The position numbers and the translations under genes are program-made. The notes beneath the pieces are model-generated. The model was not told the origin of the DNA. It worked only from the letters and a program-made list of their open reading frames with translations, and did not search any database. This document shows positions 24,401 through 38,300 of a DNA stretch of 64,000 bases, in pieces; positions within the stretch are counted from its first letter, which is position 1, and each line of letters opens with the position of its first letter. This DNA comes from Sweltsa coloradensis. Lineage: Eukaryota > Arthropoda > Insecta > Plecoptera > Chloroperlidae. The stretch lies in the NCBI GenBank assembly GCA_024449915.1, contig JAMZAV010002220.1:62001-126000 (forward strand), written 5' to 3'.

Positions 24401-27400
24401 AACAGCAATAAACGCTACATCTGCTAGCATCCGATAGTTCCAAAAGCATAAATTGATATGGTGTAGTACTCAAATTCATAAGTACGTGCTTACCTTTTGA
24501 AAATAAACTAGGTACATAGTTTGAGTATTAAGTAATAATATCAAAAAATCTTTCTGTCGATTGCCAACATTGGAAATATAATATTTAAAGTTATCAACAA
24601 GATGAAGATTAATAGATGTTCCCACCTAACACCTATTTTGAATTTTAGTTTAGACTTTAGACCTAACCGTCAGAAAGTCCCTTTCCCCACTCATTCACTA
24701 ACCCAGCCAATAGGACACTCTTATATTATTATTATAGCCCTATGTTATAAAAAAATAAAAAAAAATCTCTTCAGTTTCTTCTGATGTTAACACAATATGA
24801 TACATTTCTCTCTCCACCCAAAATGTGTGCAATTCAAAACATGCTAACAGTATTTAGGTATCTCCATCTTTGTGTAAACTTTATATTTTATTTTAGTTTT
24901 ACAAAGAAATGTTTTAAAGGCATGTTTTAATGTGAATACTGAATACTACATTATTATAAATAACCAGACTTACCCATGTTTTTAAGAAACACCAGTAGAA
25001 TCTTAAAATATGGTGTAATAGTATGTATTTAAATTTTAAAGGTACAGTTTGTGCCGACTGGGAGTCGAACCCAGATCATCCGGTAGCTAAACAATGAGCA
25101 ACCGGGTCGCAACACATTATCAACTTGTTTCCATGCATGACCTCATGCAGGAGCGGACTGGGAAGATACGACCTTGGAGTATAACTATGTGTGTAACCAT
25201 CTACAATCCTGGCTAAGATAGGTTGATGGTCTGGGCTAGGCCTAGTCGACCGGGGGGAAATGGTTCAAATATTATTTTCTCTGTGTCTGGACACAAAAAC
25301 ATAGTAATTTAAGAAATGATGTGAATATTGGATATTAATGTATGTATTTCATACTACAAAAATTTGAATTTTGTCCTTAAGATAACTCTTGGCTTTGCCA
25401 GAAAGAACCCTTTTGTGTCTGCTAATAAAAATTATGGAGACCGTATGAAAATCCGGCCGTCATAGAGTGCGCTGCGAGCGGTGACGTTCACTCTAGTGTA
25501 GTGGGCGTGCGCACTCGCCATCTAAATACACGCGCAATCTGTCAACAGGAATCTCATTGCTCCGAACATTCACATATATTGAGTGTTTTTTAGTATGGAT
25601 GTATCTTTACGCACATATGAAAAGTTATTCAAGATGAGTCAAGTGTTTGTGTGCCTAAATGCAACAACCGTAAAGGAGGCCATAAGTTTCCAAAGATAAA
25701 GTAAACATTTAAGTGGTTATACGCACGTCGTGGCAAATAGTTACCACTATAGGCACAGTGTTGTTTGCCACCTCCACTTCAAAGAAGACGATTACAAACT
25801 GTCCAATTATTATGGTATTTATAATATTATGACTACATTTCCTATTAAAAATATCGATCTTTGGTTGGTTATCGCTCACCGTCGATTGCGTCAGGGCCTA
25901 CAGGGTTGGCTTGGCTTGGTCTCTTTGGTTTACTGTCCCCCACTGAAAATCAGTTAGGTATATGACTGGGGGGTTTTGACTCTAAATACAATTTTTATTT
26001 TATTTATTTTTTGTAAGTAGGGTAAGTAATGCCTACTTGGCCCAGATTTGGGGTGTCAGTCCATAGGCTTTATCCCTGCATCACAATTTTAAAGGGTATT
26101 CCCAGCTAAACTCAAAAAAATTTTCATTAGGAAAATATTTAGAATTTAAAAATTTGACGAAAAATTTTTGCGCCCCCATGACCCCTCAAAAATGTCTTTA
26201 AAAATTTTTCGGTTAGGTCTTATCGAAAAAAATCTGCAAAAAAATAACATGGGACGTTTTTTACCCCCGTAATTTGGGGGGTTTTTTGATAAAAAAAATA
26301 AGGGTCATTAATGAAATACTCGACATTTTTTTCTGTAAGTCCTCATATTTTGTTTTATATTTGGGCATGGGGTTTTGGTAAAAATTGCGTTTCCCAAGGG
26401 GGGTTGATTTTGGAAGAATTTTGGTTTGATTTTATTTTTGTGTACAGCTTCAAAACAGATGTTAAAAAGGGCCCTTTTTAGTTTGGTATGATGTTTTAGT
26501 TGGGGAATTTCCCAAAAAGCCAATTAAAAAAAAATCAAAATAAATTAAAAAAATTAGTGTCAAATCACAGTTAAAAGAAAAATTTTTTTAACGGTCTTTT
26601 AAAGGGTAATATTATGCTAAAAAAATTGTGTCAAAAAATCTATTTCAGGCCCGAAACTTATCTATAAGTTAAAATTTTTTCTGACCCCCAATAACTCTGT
26701 TTGCGCCCCTTTCCCCGCCCTTTTTTTCTTTTAAATGGATTAATACAAGGGTTTTTGGGCCCGTAAGCGCGCCGGGACACATAAAAAGAACTCAAAGAAT
26801 TTAGGCTAAAATAGTGTCATTTTCTTCATAAATTCTTTGCAGAATCAGAGAACAAGAGAACTTTGATTAAGAAGGTCGAAGGATAATAAAGATTTTTATT
26901 AATTTTATAATTTTTCAATCGATGTTTAAAATTAGAAATAAGGTCCAATCCTGCAATTTATATATTTATTACGGGAAACGTAGTCGACTTAGTGGCGAGG
27001 AACCCGGGGGGGGGGGGGCACAGAGCAAACTAAAAGTGGCTAGGGAAAACCCAGAAAAATTCCACTAAATATCACATACACTTTTAAAATTTGACAAGCA
27101 CCTTGGTAAAACGAATATAATTTCCTGTTGCTTGTCATTTCATATAAAAAAATTTGGTTGAAATTTTTCTAAAATGGTACACTTCCAAATTAATTTTTTT
27201 AGGTTTTAGATCGCAAATAGTTGCTATAAAACATTATTTTACAGAGTCCGAGTGCAGTTAAAACATAATTTACAAAATAACTTTGGTATGGTGAAATTTG
27301 TTTGGGGTTTTCAGGCCCAGACCCGAATAATCTTAGCTGTTTAAGCGCCTAAAACCTAAATACTAATACGTCCCGGCTGCCGCCCACAAGGTCTCCCTCA

Positions 27401-29309
27401 TAAATTTCCCCCCCCCCCCAAACTTTCAAAACTTTTCCTATACGCGCCTGTTGACTGTAGTAATCAAGCCTTTCAAAGTAGATGTTAGTTTGACTTAACT
27501 TTTTGTACTGTCGTAAAGTTAAAAATTGTTAAACTTTCTTACACATTAAAACATGTCTTATGCATTAAAAATATGTATTACAACTAGCTCATTTGTGTGA
27601 CGCCAGTACGTGTTTTCCCCCTTTTTCCAACATTACGTCAACGCGTAAAACCTTATGCTTACGTCTTATTTTTTTTGTGTGGGTCCACCTTTTTCAAACA
27701 TTTTCAGCCGCGGTAAGTTAAAACCGTGTTAAACTACCATAGTTACCGCCATCTTTCACAATCAGGTGAACGTCACCGCTCGCAGCGCTCCTGGTGGTGA
27801 AACGTTTATACGGTCCCCCATAGGAACAAGTACTTTTTTAGAGTTGATTTTTCTAATTGTCTGGTATGGAAAATTATTTTTGACCAAGTTTACTGAATAA
27901 ACATACAAAATTACACATGCACAACAGGAGTCACACTATCAATTGTTAATTTAACCTTGTAAACACTGATTTTCATGTCTGTTACTGCTAAAATGTGTTC
28001 ACAGGCATGAGTGTGAATTACATGTGTGAATGCTTGTGTGTATGTAGCAAGTATGATGGCATCATAGGCCAAAAAATGTGGGTACGTATTTGAAAAGAAG
28101 AAGAGGTACAAAGAAAGGTAGGTGTAGGTAGTGATGTAAAATTTCCGGAAATTTTTTTTTGGGAAATATTTCCCGAAGTATTTCTCGGAAATATTTCTTT
28201 AGGAAAATTTCCGGAAATCATGGAAAAAAGTTTATTATGGAAATCATTTGGGGAAATTTTAATAAAAAAATTGAAATACCTGCAAATAGGTTACGGAGGT
28301 AGTAGGCAATTCCAATTTTCATTTGAATTCATACTTCATCAAGATCAAATAGCCTTAGTGCATTAATATGAGACGTTAAGCAATACAAATCAATCAATCA
28401 AGATTATGAAATTAGCCTATATTTATTTGACCAGTAGGCCTTAATGGTGAACTTCCAAGTTAGGTAGTACATACATCACCAAACTCAAACTATCATATGG
28501 ATCCACACCATAACAGAGAATAACATATTATGGTAATATGGTATCACAAGGTTCGAGTGCAATATAATACTGTAGTGTCCAATAAGACTTTTCTAGGCTT
28601 GCACATGGTCTTTAAGACATTTCTAGGTTATGAATTTATGATACACACTGCCTTGATAAGTCATCTTAGAAATTTAATGCGGGAAAATTTGAATGTGCAA
28701 ATATGTAGTTTGAAGTTGTAGGCAGCAGTCAGTACTGTCACATTCAGTAGTAAAATAGAGTACACTGTTCATCTTAACATATTTATTTTATTGTGTGTGA
28801 AATTTTTTATTTTTTATTTTTTTTTAAGGACGTGATTGTGTCAGGCCTGGCTAGCCGACAACAAAGATGTTAGCCCAAGAAACGGAGTAGTGTGATACTG
28901 CTCCCCCCAACCCGATTTAATGTTGGAAAAGGGGTCAAGATATATATATATTATTTCCGGAAATTATTTTTTTGGAAAATTACCGGAAATATTTCCATTT
29001 CCGGGAAATATTTCCGATTTACATCCCTAGGTGTAGGCCTACACATAATTTTGTATGTACAGAAGAAGAAAAACTTAACTTACGGTACTTCAAATGCAAA
29101 TTATCCTGAAAACTGTAGTTGAATGGGGGAAAATGTGTACGTATTACAAAAATAAATATGTACCTAGCTTCCTAATCTTACATGGAGACAGTCCATTGTG
29201 TCATTGTACAGTGTGTATGGAGAGTTGAAAATATGGGAATGAGGTACATATATTGGTACAATATAATATGTTGGGGAGAAGAGAGAGATGGAGAGAGAAA
29301 GAGACAGAA

Positions 29310-29348
<39 letters not shown>

Positions 29349-32300
29349 AAAGAGTAGGCATATCTTACCCCAATGAGGTCGTCCTGTTGCCCCGAGTAGA
29401 CAAACACAGAACCACAACCAAGGGGAAGAGGGCAACAAAATACATGAAAACACAAACACAAAACACCACAACAATCAGGTACAAAAAGCATCCAGGGAGA
29501 GCACACACAAGGCAAAGCATTCTCCAACATAAACCACACCAATCCACTACACAATAACCAAACCGGTACTTTCAAGTTTAAATACAGGGTAGTACGTCAG
29601 GGAGGGAAGAGTACAAAATAATAAATCACTACAGCAAGTTTTGAATTAAATTGTTGATACGTAGTTAAGAAAAATATACAGAAAAATCTTCAACCTATCT
29701 ATCTATATATTTCAACTGGGAACATGAATAAACATGTTTCAGTGGGGGAAAGGTACAGAAGGACGACAGCTTACCTTGAAAAACGTTAGGTAGGTCGCAC
29801 AGACACAAATAGATGAGTAGACAAAGTTGCTGATACGTTTCGACCAACTAGTGGTCTTTATCACTCAGCGTGAGTAGAGATACTAAAAGTAGTTCTAAAG
29901 CTAGCATGGTATGTACAATGAAGGCGCTGTCGGTGGTGGTGGCAGGTGGAACTAGGTCTAGGGGAGGCAGAGCTGGGCGCGCCTGCTACCTGTTGTTCAG
30001 GTTAGGAGGCTCGCGAGATCTGGTGATGTGTTGGTGAGATAGCTCCCAGTTTCTTAGCTCCAACTGCCTGCAGTCATCGGGAAGCGCCTTGATGATTCTC
30101 GTTGTGAAACAGTCTTTGAAAGGGAGGCTGTGTTCAACAGCATGCTGGGCCACAGGTTTGTCTGGATCCATCTGTTTGACACTTTGACGGTGGCCTGTCA
30201 TACGGGTTCTCAGTTCATTAGTGGTAAGGCCTACATACTCTGCCGGACACTGCGTGCACTTGAGCTGGTAGACTACGTTGGAGGTGAGACAGCTGTTGTG
30301 GTGATGGATGGGGTAGGTGACCCCTGTGGCTTCAGCAGTGAATGTCTTGGTAGGTGGATGCATAGGGCAGGTTTTGCACCTAGGGCGGTTGCAGGGGTAA
30401 GATCCTATTGGAGGAGCTCTCTGCGGACGAGTTGGAGGCCTAGTGGGGTCCCGTTTGATAAGCGAGTCTCCTATGTTAGGTGGTCGTCTGAAGAAGACAC
30501 GTGGTATCTTGTTGGCCAGATGATGAGTCTTAGGGGCAGCTTCAAGGATGGGCAGTCCACTCTTGATTATGCCGTTAAGTCTCTGCAGCCCCGGGTGCCA
30601 GCGCGTCACTAGGGGGATGGCGCTATTGTTCGTGTTGGCCACCTGGGTCTTCTGGGTTTGCGGCCTGGAGATCCGCTGTCGAACCACGTCACGTTCGTAC
30701 CCCCGAGCTACAAACGCGTTGGTGATTCTGTCACAATAGGGAACCTAAGTGGGCGTTGTCTGGTTCTCTCCGGTCAGCGTGGTATAGGCGATTAACCCGT
30801 GCTAAATGTTTCGTAAGCGATAGCGCGAGAACCCGACCACGGACCGGAATTATATTCATACTGTAAGAAACTATAATCTTTCCTCTTTGCGTGGATATAC
30901 ATAACTCTGCTCTATCACAAATATTGATGACATTTGTTTTGAGTCGAAGTGAACTCTACATTTACACTGTTGCCAAACCTTCCAAACTGCTCATGAAAAA
31001 GCACGTAAAAACATTTTGTCCGTGGCATCAGCGTAACATTTGGTATCCGACTTGCTTTGTGGCTACTGTGAGGTCACTGGGTTGTACTAGATTATACATT
31101 ACTAATAAAATATCCTTTAATGTGCCAACAAAATCTTGAATGAAAAGTACATTTAGCAACCATGGACAGGCGCGTGGTATGCAAGGATGCCACAGCTGCA
31201 CACAACGTGGCTGCGTCTCGCTTAGGTTGCCGCTCAGTCAGAGTACATTTGCGACAGCGCGCAAACATGGGTCCATTAAACTCATAATAGTTTGAATTTA
31301 GGAAGCGTCATCGAGCAAAGTAGAATGCCATCATCTTCTCCACAAAATTATGCATCTTGTGATGTTATTGGTTTAGATTTCTTTTGCGCGAGTCAAAGAT
31401 ACGGCGAGTTACATTTTCGTACCATGCTAATTCTTATGGGCGCTGAGACCAGAGAGAACCAATTTCCTTCCCGCCTTCAAAACTTAGGTTCCCTATAGTA
31501 TGAGAGTCCTTCCGGGTCAGAGCATATGCGTCTGCCACGCACTGCTAACGAAAAAGGTAGGCATGTTTAGTGTAGGTTGGGTGACAGCTGCTGTTGTGCA
31601 AGTACTGTTGACTGTTAGTCGGTTTGAAGTGGACCTTGGTGCTAATGTTGCCTTCATAGAGGAAGATGTCCTTGGACGTGGACATCTTCCTCTATGAGGC
31701 AACATTAGCACCAAGGTCCACTTCAAACCGACTAACAGTCAACAGTACTTGCACAACAGCAGCTGTCACCCAACCTACACTAAACATGCCCTACCTTTTT
31801 CGTTAGCAGTGCATGGCAGACGCATATGCTCTGACCCGGAAGGACTCTCATACTATTGTGACGAATCACCAACGCGTTTGTAGCTCGGGGTACGAACGTG
31901 ACGTGGTTCGACAGCGGATCTCCAGGCCGCAAACCCAGAAGACCCAGGTGGCCAACCGAACAATAGCGCCATCACCCTAGTGACGCGCTGGCACCCGGGG
32001 CTGCAGAGACTTAACGGCATAATCAAGAGTGGACTGCCATCCTTGAAGCTGCCCCTAAGACTCATCATCTGGCCAACAAGATACCACGTGTCTTCTTCAG
32101 ACGACCACCTAACATAGGAGACTCGCTTATCAAACGGGACCCCACTAGGCCTCCAACTCGTCCGCAGAGAGCTCCTCCATAGGATCTTACCCTGCAACCG
32201 CCCTAGGTGCAAAACCTGCCCTATGCATCCACCTACCAAGACATTCACTGCTGAAGCCACAGGGGTCACCTACCCCATCCATCACCACAACAGCTGTCTC

Positions 32301-35300
32301 ACCTCCAACGTAGTCTACCAGCTCAAGTGCACGCAGTGTCCGGCAGAGTATGTAGGCCTTACCACTAATGAACTGAGAACCCGTATGACAGGCCACCGTC
32401 AAAGTGTCAAACAGATGGATCCAGACAAACCTGTGGCCCAGCATGCTGTTGAACACAGCCTCCCTTTCAAGACTGTTTCACAACGAGAATCATCAAGGCG
32501 CTTCCCGATGACTGCAGGCAGTTGGAGCTAAGAAACTGGGAGCTATCTCACCAACACATCACCAGATCTCGCGAGCCTCCTAACCTGAACAACAGGTAGC
32601 AGGCGCGCCCAGCTCTGCCTCCCCTAGACCTAGTTCCACCTGCCACCACCCACCGACAGCGCCTTCATTGTACATACCATGCTAGCTTTAGAACTACTTT
32701 TAGTATCTCTACTCACGCTGAGTGATAAAGACCACTAGTTGGTCGAAACGTATCAGCAACTTTGTCTACTCATCTATTTGTGTCTGTGCGACCTACCTAA
32801 CGTTTTTCAAGGTAAGCTGTCGTCCTTCTGTACCTTTCCCCCACTGAAACATGTTTATTCATGTTCCCAGTTTAAGTATCCTAGCCACTTAGGCCTCATC
32901 TATATACCAAGCAAACTATCTATATATTTCACTACACAAAATAAGGATGGCTTCTGTCCTACTTCATAAATCAGTCTTTGTAACTGAATAGGATAGACGT
33001 TAAATTAAATAAGCGTTTACTCAGTACAACACATTTGTCTGTCTGCCTGTCACCCATTCCACACCCCCCACTCATCTTTCACTTCACCCCACCCCCACCC
33101 TAGCCAACGGCTACCTAGCTTTAGTTTTTCACCTCAGTAACTCTTCTCTACTCACTGAGAAAGGTCACGTAGACCGAAACGTTTTGAAATGTAGTGTTAT
33201 TTGTTTATTTGTGTTTTATGTCTTCTATCACGGCGCGCCTACTCCACTTCAGGTAAGCTGTTGGCCCTCCTATCCTATCTCTACATTTTTCTCACATATC
33301 CACCCCTTTTGGCATTCCTTTCATCACACCAGACTTACAAAATTTAAATTAAAGACAATATATTTGAGAAGATTAATAAACAGTTTGCTGTTCTGTTCCA
33401 AACAAAAAGTTACTATACAACCATCAAGGAAACCCCAGCATAAAATAAGAAACTTTGCTTCAACAGTCGGGAATTAAACCCATTTTCCCTCTAGCAAAAC
33501 TAAGTCAAATTTGAAACTAATAATTTAAAGATTCAGATTATATCATACAAAGTCCAGAACCTTTCCAAAATACTGTCAATTAAAATAAGGTGTGGTATTA
33601 CTATTATTGGTCAATTTTATTTATCAAAAAATAATTAAAATTGTTAAATAGTGGACATACCCGTAACATCCCGTATTTATGCGATTATAGGCCACCATCG
33701 GTAATGATTACTCCCACTCCAACCCCGTTTTTAGTTTTTTGAAATATTTATTTGAAGAAGGCCTATCATTTAAATTTAAATATTAAATAATAATACGTAG
33801 TAGTAAATACTCAGTTAACAAATTACCGTGCATAATGGCAGCACTCTACTTTTCTAACTTTATATTTTAATTAATCCATTGGCCTATATTTGCATAAATA
33901 TAGTACAATTTCGATTGTTTAAAGGGTAACTTGGTATACTACATACAGTATTAATAATTTGGACAGAAAACTTTTGAGGGATGGGTTTTTTAGCTCCTAA
34001 GAAAAAAAAATGTATTTGGCAAGTAATGACACAGTTCTACACCATGGGTTTTGTTATACCAAGTGCAGTGGAACAGTACTGTACTAGTCATAGTCATAGG
34101 TACCTTTTAAAACAAGAGTAAAATGACATTTTTACATTTAGCCTGTAAGAAAAAACACAACACACGATATTAGTGACTGATAAGGAGCACATAGTGTGCT
34201 TTAAAATGATAGTGGTCTGGTAAGTGATAAGTGATAACTCATAATGTTAGTACAACAAAAAGCAGTAGGCAGCACAGTAGCACGTCTTGTTGTGTTAAGT
34301 AAGCATTGTTTATATAATATGTATAAGCATTAATCCACGTCTGCAAGTAAAATCATTAAATCAGTTCAAGTTTAGCCAATACTTTCTTAACTACCCACGT
34401 GAATTACCCAAACAATTTTATACCATCTTTTAAAATTAAATTATAAAACAGAACAGCTTAAAGTTGAAACATTGACGTTACTACACAATATTAAAATTGC
34501 TGGTAGGTACTGGTATGTTAAGCGAAAACAAAATAGATAGTTCAAAAATGAACGTAAACTACTTCCTTCTGCCAAATGCTAGTCTGAACTCTGAACCCCT
34601 TACAACACAACACCAAAACACAAAAACAATGTAAATTAAAATATTGTTGCTTAAGGAGATTACAATAAATTTAAAATACTACTGTATAACAATGAAATTG
34701 TACTGACCCTGCCATTTACATTAATCCTATTTTTAGTATTTTGGTAAATTAAGGCCATTGATAATAATTAAGAGAGTATAGGACATGCGTTTTTAGCAAA
34801 TTGCTGTTCGCTCGGCCGACTTGACACCACAGGTGTTTGAAATTTTGAACATATGTCACGAATGTGGAAATATACGGCTCTACAGTAACACATTTCTAAA
34901 AATAATTAAAATAATTTATAAAAAAATAAATTAGTTTTTCACGAATTTTGTTTTTTCAGTTAAAAACTGCAAAATGGACTAGTCTATACCCGTGATTTTT
35001 TTTCTGGCTGATTAAGACAAAATTTTGAAAATCTATGACTGCAGGGCTGTCCATGTATGCTTTATTTTATTGACAACTTTGCAAAGTTTCATATACATCG
35101 GATGCATCTTGGCCGAGTGAATAGCAATTTGCTAACTGCCAAAAATGTGTCCCATTCCCTCTTAAAGTCCTGGTATGTTCCGACTTCTAAAAAAAAAAAA
35201 AAAAAAAGTTACCCTTCTTTAATGAAATCTACAAAAATTTCACTGTACAGCTGTTACATTTTAGTGATAGAGGACCACCGTGCATCTGATCACCTGAAAA

Positions 35301-38300
35301 TGTGTGGTTAGTGGTAGTGTTAGTAATTAAATTAACATAGTTAGTAAACAAAATACTGAAAAGGAAACAACTGTGCACCAAAAATGTTAATGATATATGG
35401 TATTTGCAAAGAAACTCCAAGCCACATATAGTTTTCAAGAAAAAGTTGGGTCAAAGTCAGGGGAATTGTGTGTTGTTAAAATCTTCCAAAGTACACAAAG
35501 GTGTTGTACAAGTGTCGGTTATTAGGTTTTTAATTTTTAAGTGTTAACGTGTAGTCAAGTAAATAATAAATAACCATCAAACTGTTTTAAATGTTAAACA
35601 AGCAAATTAATCATGTGGACCTACTACTTTTAAAGTTTTAATGTTTAACTATATCCGACAGTTGTAAGTAGGCACACTTCCTTAATATCACATAACCAGA
35701 GTCAAAGTAGTCTGAGGATTGTAGGTACATTGCAAAAATATACTGTACATAATTCAATTTGTAATACTACCTACATACTAATTACTAGTAGGCTAACAAA
35801 GCAAGTAAACTTAATTGGCAGAGCCTATTACAAACTGGCTATTACGTAGGCTATCTAGTGTAGGTCTACAATAGCATACAACTGTGGAATGTGGTTAACC
35901 TAATGGGAAAATAAAATAACAAAACAATATAGAAAATAAAATAGGTCACGTTAAATAAATTAAATTGAAATTTAAAATTGAAATGTTCCAATTAATAATT
36001 GTTAAAAATTAGGGCTGTGCGAACGGGAGATTTCAATTCGAGTCGAGTACGAGTTCGAGTTCAGTCAAATGTTCGGTTTTCGAGTTCAATTCGAGTTCAT
36101 TTAAAAATTAATTTATAATGATGATAGGGCCTTTTTTTTTTTTTTTTTATTTTTTAAATCGAGTTTATTTTCAAATTGAGAAAATGTGTTCTCCATTTCA
36201 GACTTTCTACTAGGCCTAGGTACGAAACAAATTCTTCAGTTTTAAAGCCTAGGCCTATCTTCTGGGTTAAATATTTTTGGTTATGGAGACCTAGGGCCTA
36301 ACTAGGCCTACAACTAACCTTGGTTTTGAAGGGTGCCATAGGCCTAGGTCTAGTGCTGGGTGCATTTTGGTATGGCAATCTGAGTTTGTAAGCCTAGCTA
36401 GGGCCTAAGATCGGTAAAATATACTAGGCCTAGGCGCTAATCTTAGCCAGAAGAAATCCTGGCCAGGCTACTAGGCCTAGCCTACCTGTTGTCACTGGTA
36501 CTGTCACGCCGTGTGTTGTTTGAATGTTTACCTGCATTGTGACAAGTGTTCCATCTCATGAATATTTTGAAATTGTATTTTATGCTAGGCCTATGCTTTA
36601 GAGAAGAAATTACGCCTAAGCCTAGCCTAGTCCGCCGCATATTTTTACAAATCATCTGTCTGCTCTGCTCTCTCCTCGTGAATCGTGGCCATTTTTGTTG
36701 TCAACAACATACATCTCGGACACAAAAGTGGTGATACACGGTAGACGTGAATGATTTCAAAACTGACAGCCAATCAACGCTCGCATGTGACGTATGACCA
36801 GCTCCAATTGGATCTCGCAAAGTTGAGCCGGCCAATCATAACAAGCTTCACCTCAGAAGGAGTTCGACTATCGTGTATCACGATCTTTGCCGCGTATGCT
36901 GCTATCTAACGGACGAAACACGTAACTTTTGACGGGTCGGTAAATGAAAATGCTGTTTTTACCGACGCTCGAATATTCGAGTTCAAAATAAATGAAACTC
37001 GAATTTGTTCGAACTCGCCGTGAACTCGACTCGTACTCGAATATTCGAGTACTCGCACAGCCCTATTAATAATATAGGTAAGTAGTACTAGGTAGTAGGG
37101 ATGACATCGGGTACTCGGGTACCCGACTCCTACCCGACTCCTGTTGGAGTGACTCCATTTTCAAGGAGTCGGGTAAATTTTTTTTTTTTTTTTTATGATA
37201 AATTGAATGAGATTGCACTTGTTGTCTCGTTAGTCGTTATCTTATCTCAAAACGTAAACATAACAAATCAGCGAGAGTCTTGGCCGGGCCAAGAGACAAG
37301 CAAGCTAGTGATACGTAGCGGATGGAGGGTGGGGGACATTTTTTTTTTTTTAATTTATTGCGGATCGGGGAGTCGACTCCTACCCGGTTCCCAAGGCTCC
37401 GGAGTCAACTCCAATATTTACTACCCGATGTCATCACTACTAGGTAGCCAGTAGCCTATATAACTACTATATTATGGAGCAATAAATTGAGGTTAAATGT
37501 ATTATGAAAGCAGCAGCATTACTAAATTGAAATGGTTAAGAAAGTCCTAACTCACACCGTTAATTTCATAATTTATAATTTTCCAAAAAAGATTGCCTCC
37601 TTCCAAAAAGAATCTAAAAAAGAGAACATCTCCACATGTGAGGTTTATCAAGTAGGCACATTTTACTGAAGTCGAACAGCATGATGCAAGATTACAGTAT
37701 GTTACGACTACAGTAGCCGCAAGTAGGTTTAGTGTACAGCCCAGTGGCATATCCAAGGTGGAGGGGGGACAGAAACCCCCCTTTTGCCCCAAATAAGTGT
37801 GAAAGTGCATTTAAACATATCAATGGAAAATATAGAATAATGTTTTATCTAAATACAAAAGGCAAATTAGTGAAATTACCATATATTTATAGGTGTCATA
37901 ATACCTAATTGAATGTATAAAAGTAGTAATTGAAAAATTGAGAGTAAGATTGTACGTATTTACTATTAAGCCATTTATGCACTGAATATCCTGATTAGTG
38001 GAACTTGACGTTAGTTTATTTAGAATTTAGATTAAAAAGAGGATTAAGTAGGCCTAGATAAAAATTTGGTCATCCTTTAAAAGTCACAGATTTTCACCAA
38101 AATGACTTTGAAGGAGAAAATCTTTTGATTAAAAAGAGGATTTTAAATTTTAATAGATAAAAATTTGATCATTGTGATACTTTAAAACGTACAGATTTTC
38201 ACCAAAATTACCTTGAAGGAGAAAAAACCCTCGCTTAGCCCTCGGTACATCTAGGAATTAATTGGTTGAACCCCCCTTATGAATTCCTGGATACGCCACT

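Larger units (their letters stand above)
29715..32915. mobile_element. Palindromic (inverted-dimer) Penelope-like retroelement insertion
   Basis: Left arm 29,716-31,671 and right arm 31,680-32,870 are reverse complements separated by 8 bp, each a 5'-truncated 3' end of the same Penelope-like element (PLE). The 16-bp word ctatctatatatttca occurs directly outside both ends (29,699-29,714 and 32,916-32,931) and is a likely target-site duplication of the whole insertion. About 45 bp (32,871-32,915) after the right arm are not mirrored on the left. Each arm carries the reverse-transcriptase C-terminus, a linker and a GIY-YIG nuclease, then a hammerhead-like motif and tail. The arms differ by small indels. 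Confidence 0.8.

Noticed and set aside
29164..29575. Overlapping open frames on both strands around the GA repeat
   Set aside because: They are products of the (GA)n/(CT)n microsatellite; no domain, splice or conservation signal.
37101..37454. 117-codon plus-strand frame
   Set aside because: It runs over the hAT-like MITE and its near-identical relative at 59,451-59,730 is also within a MITE; not a host gene.
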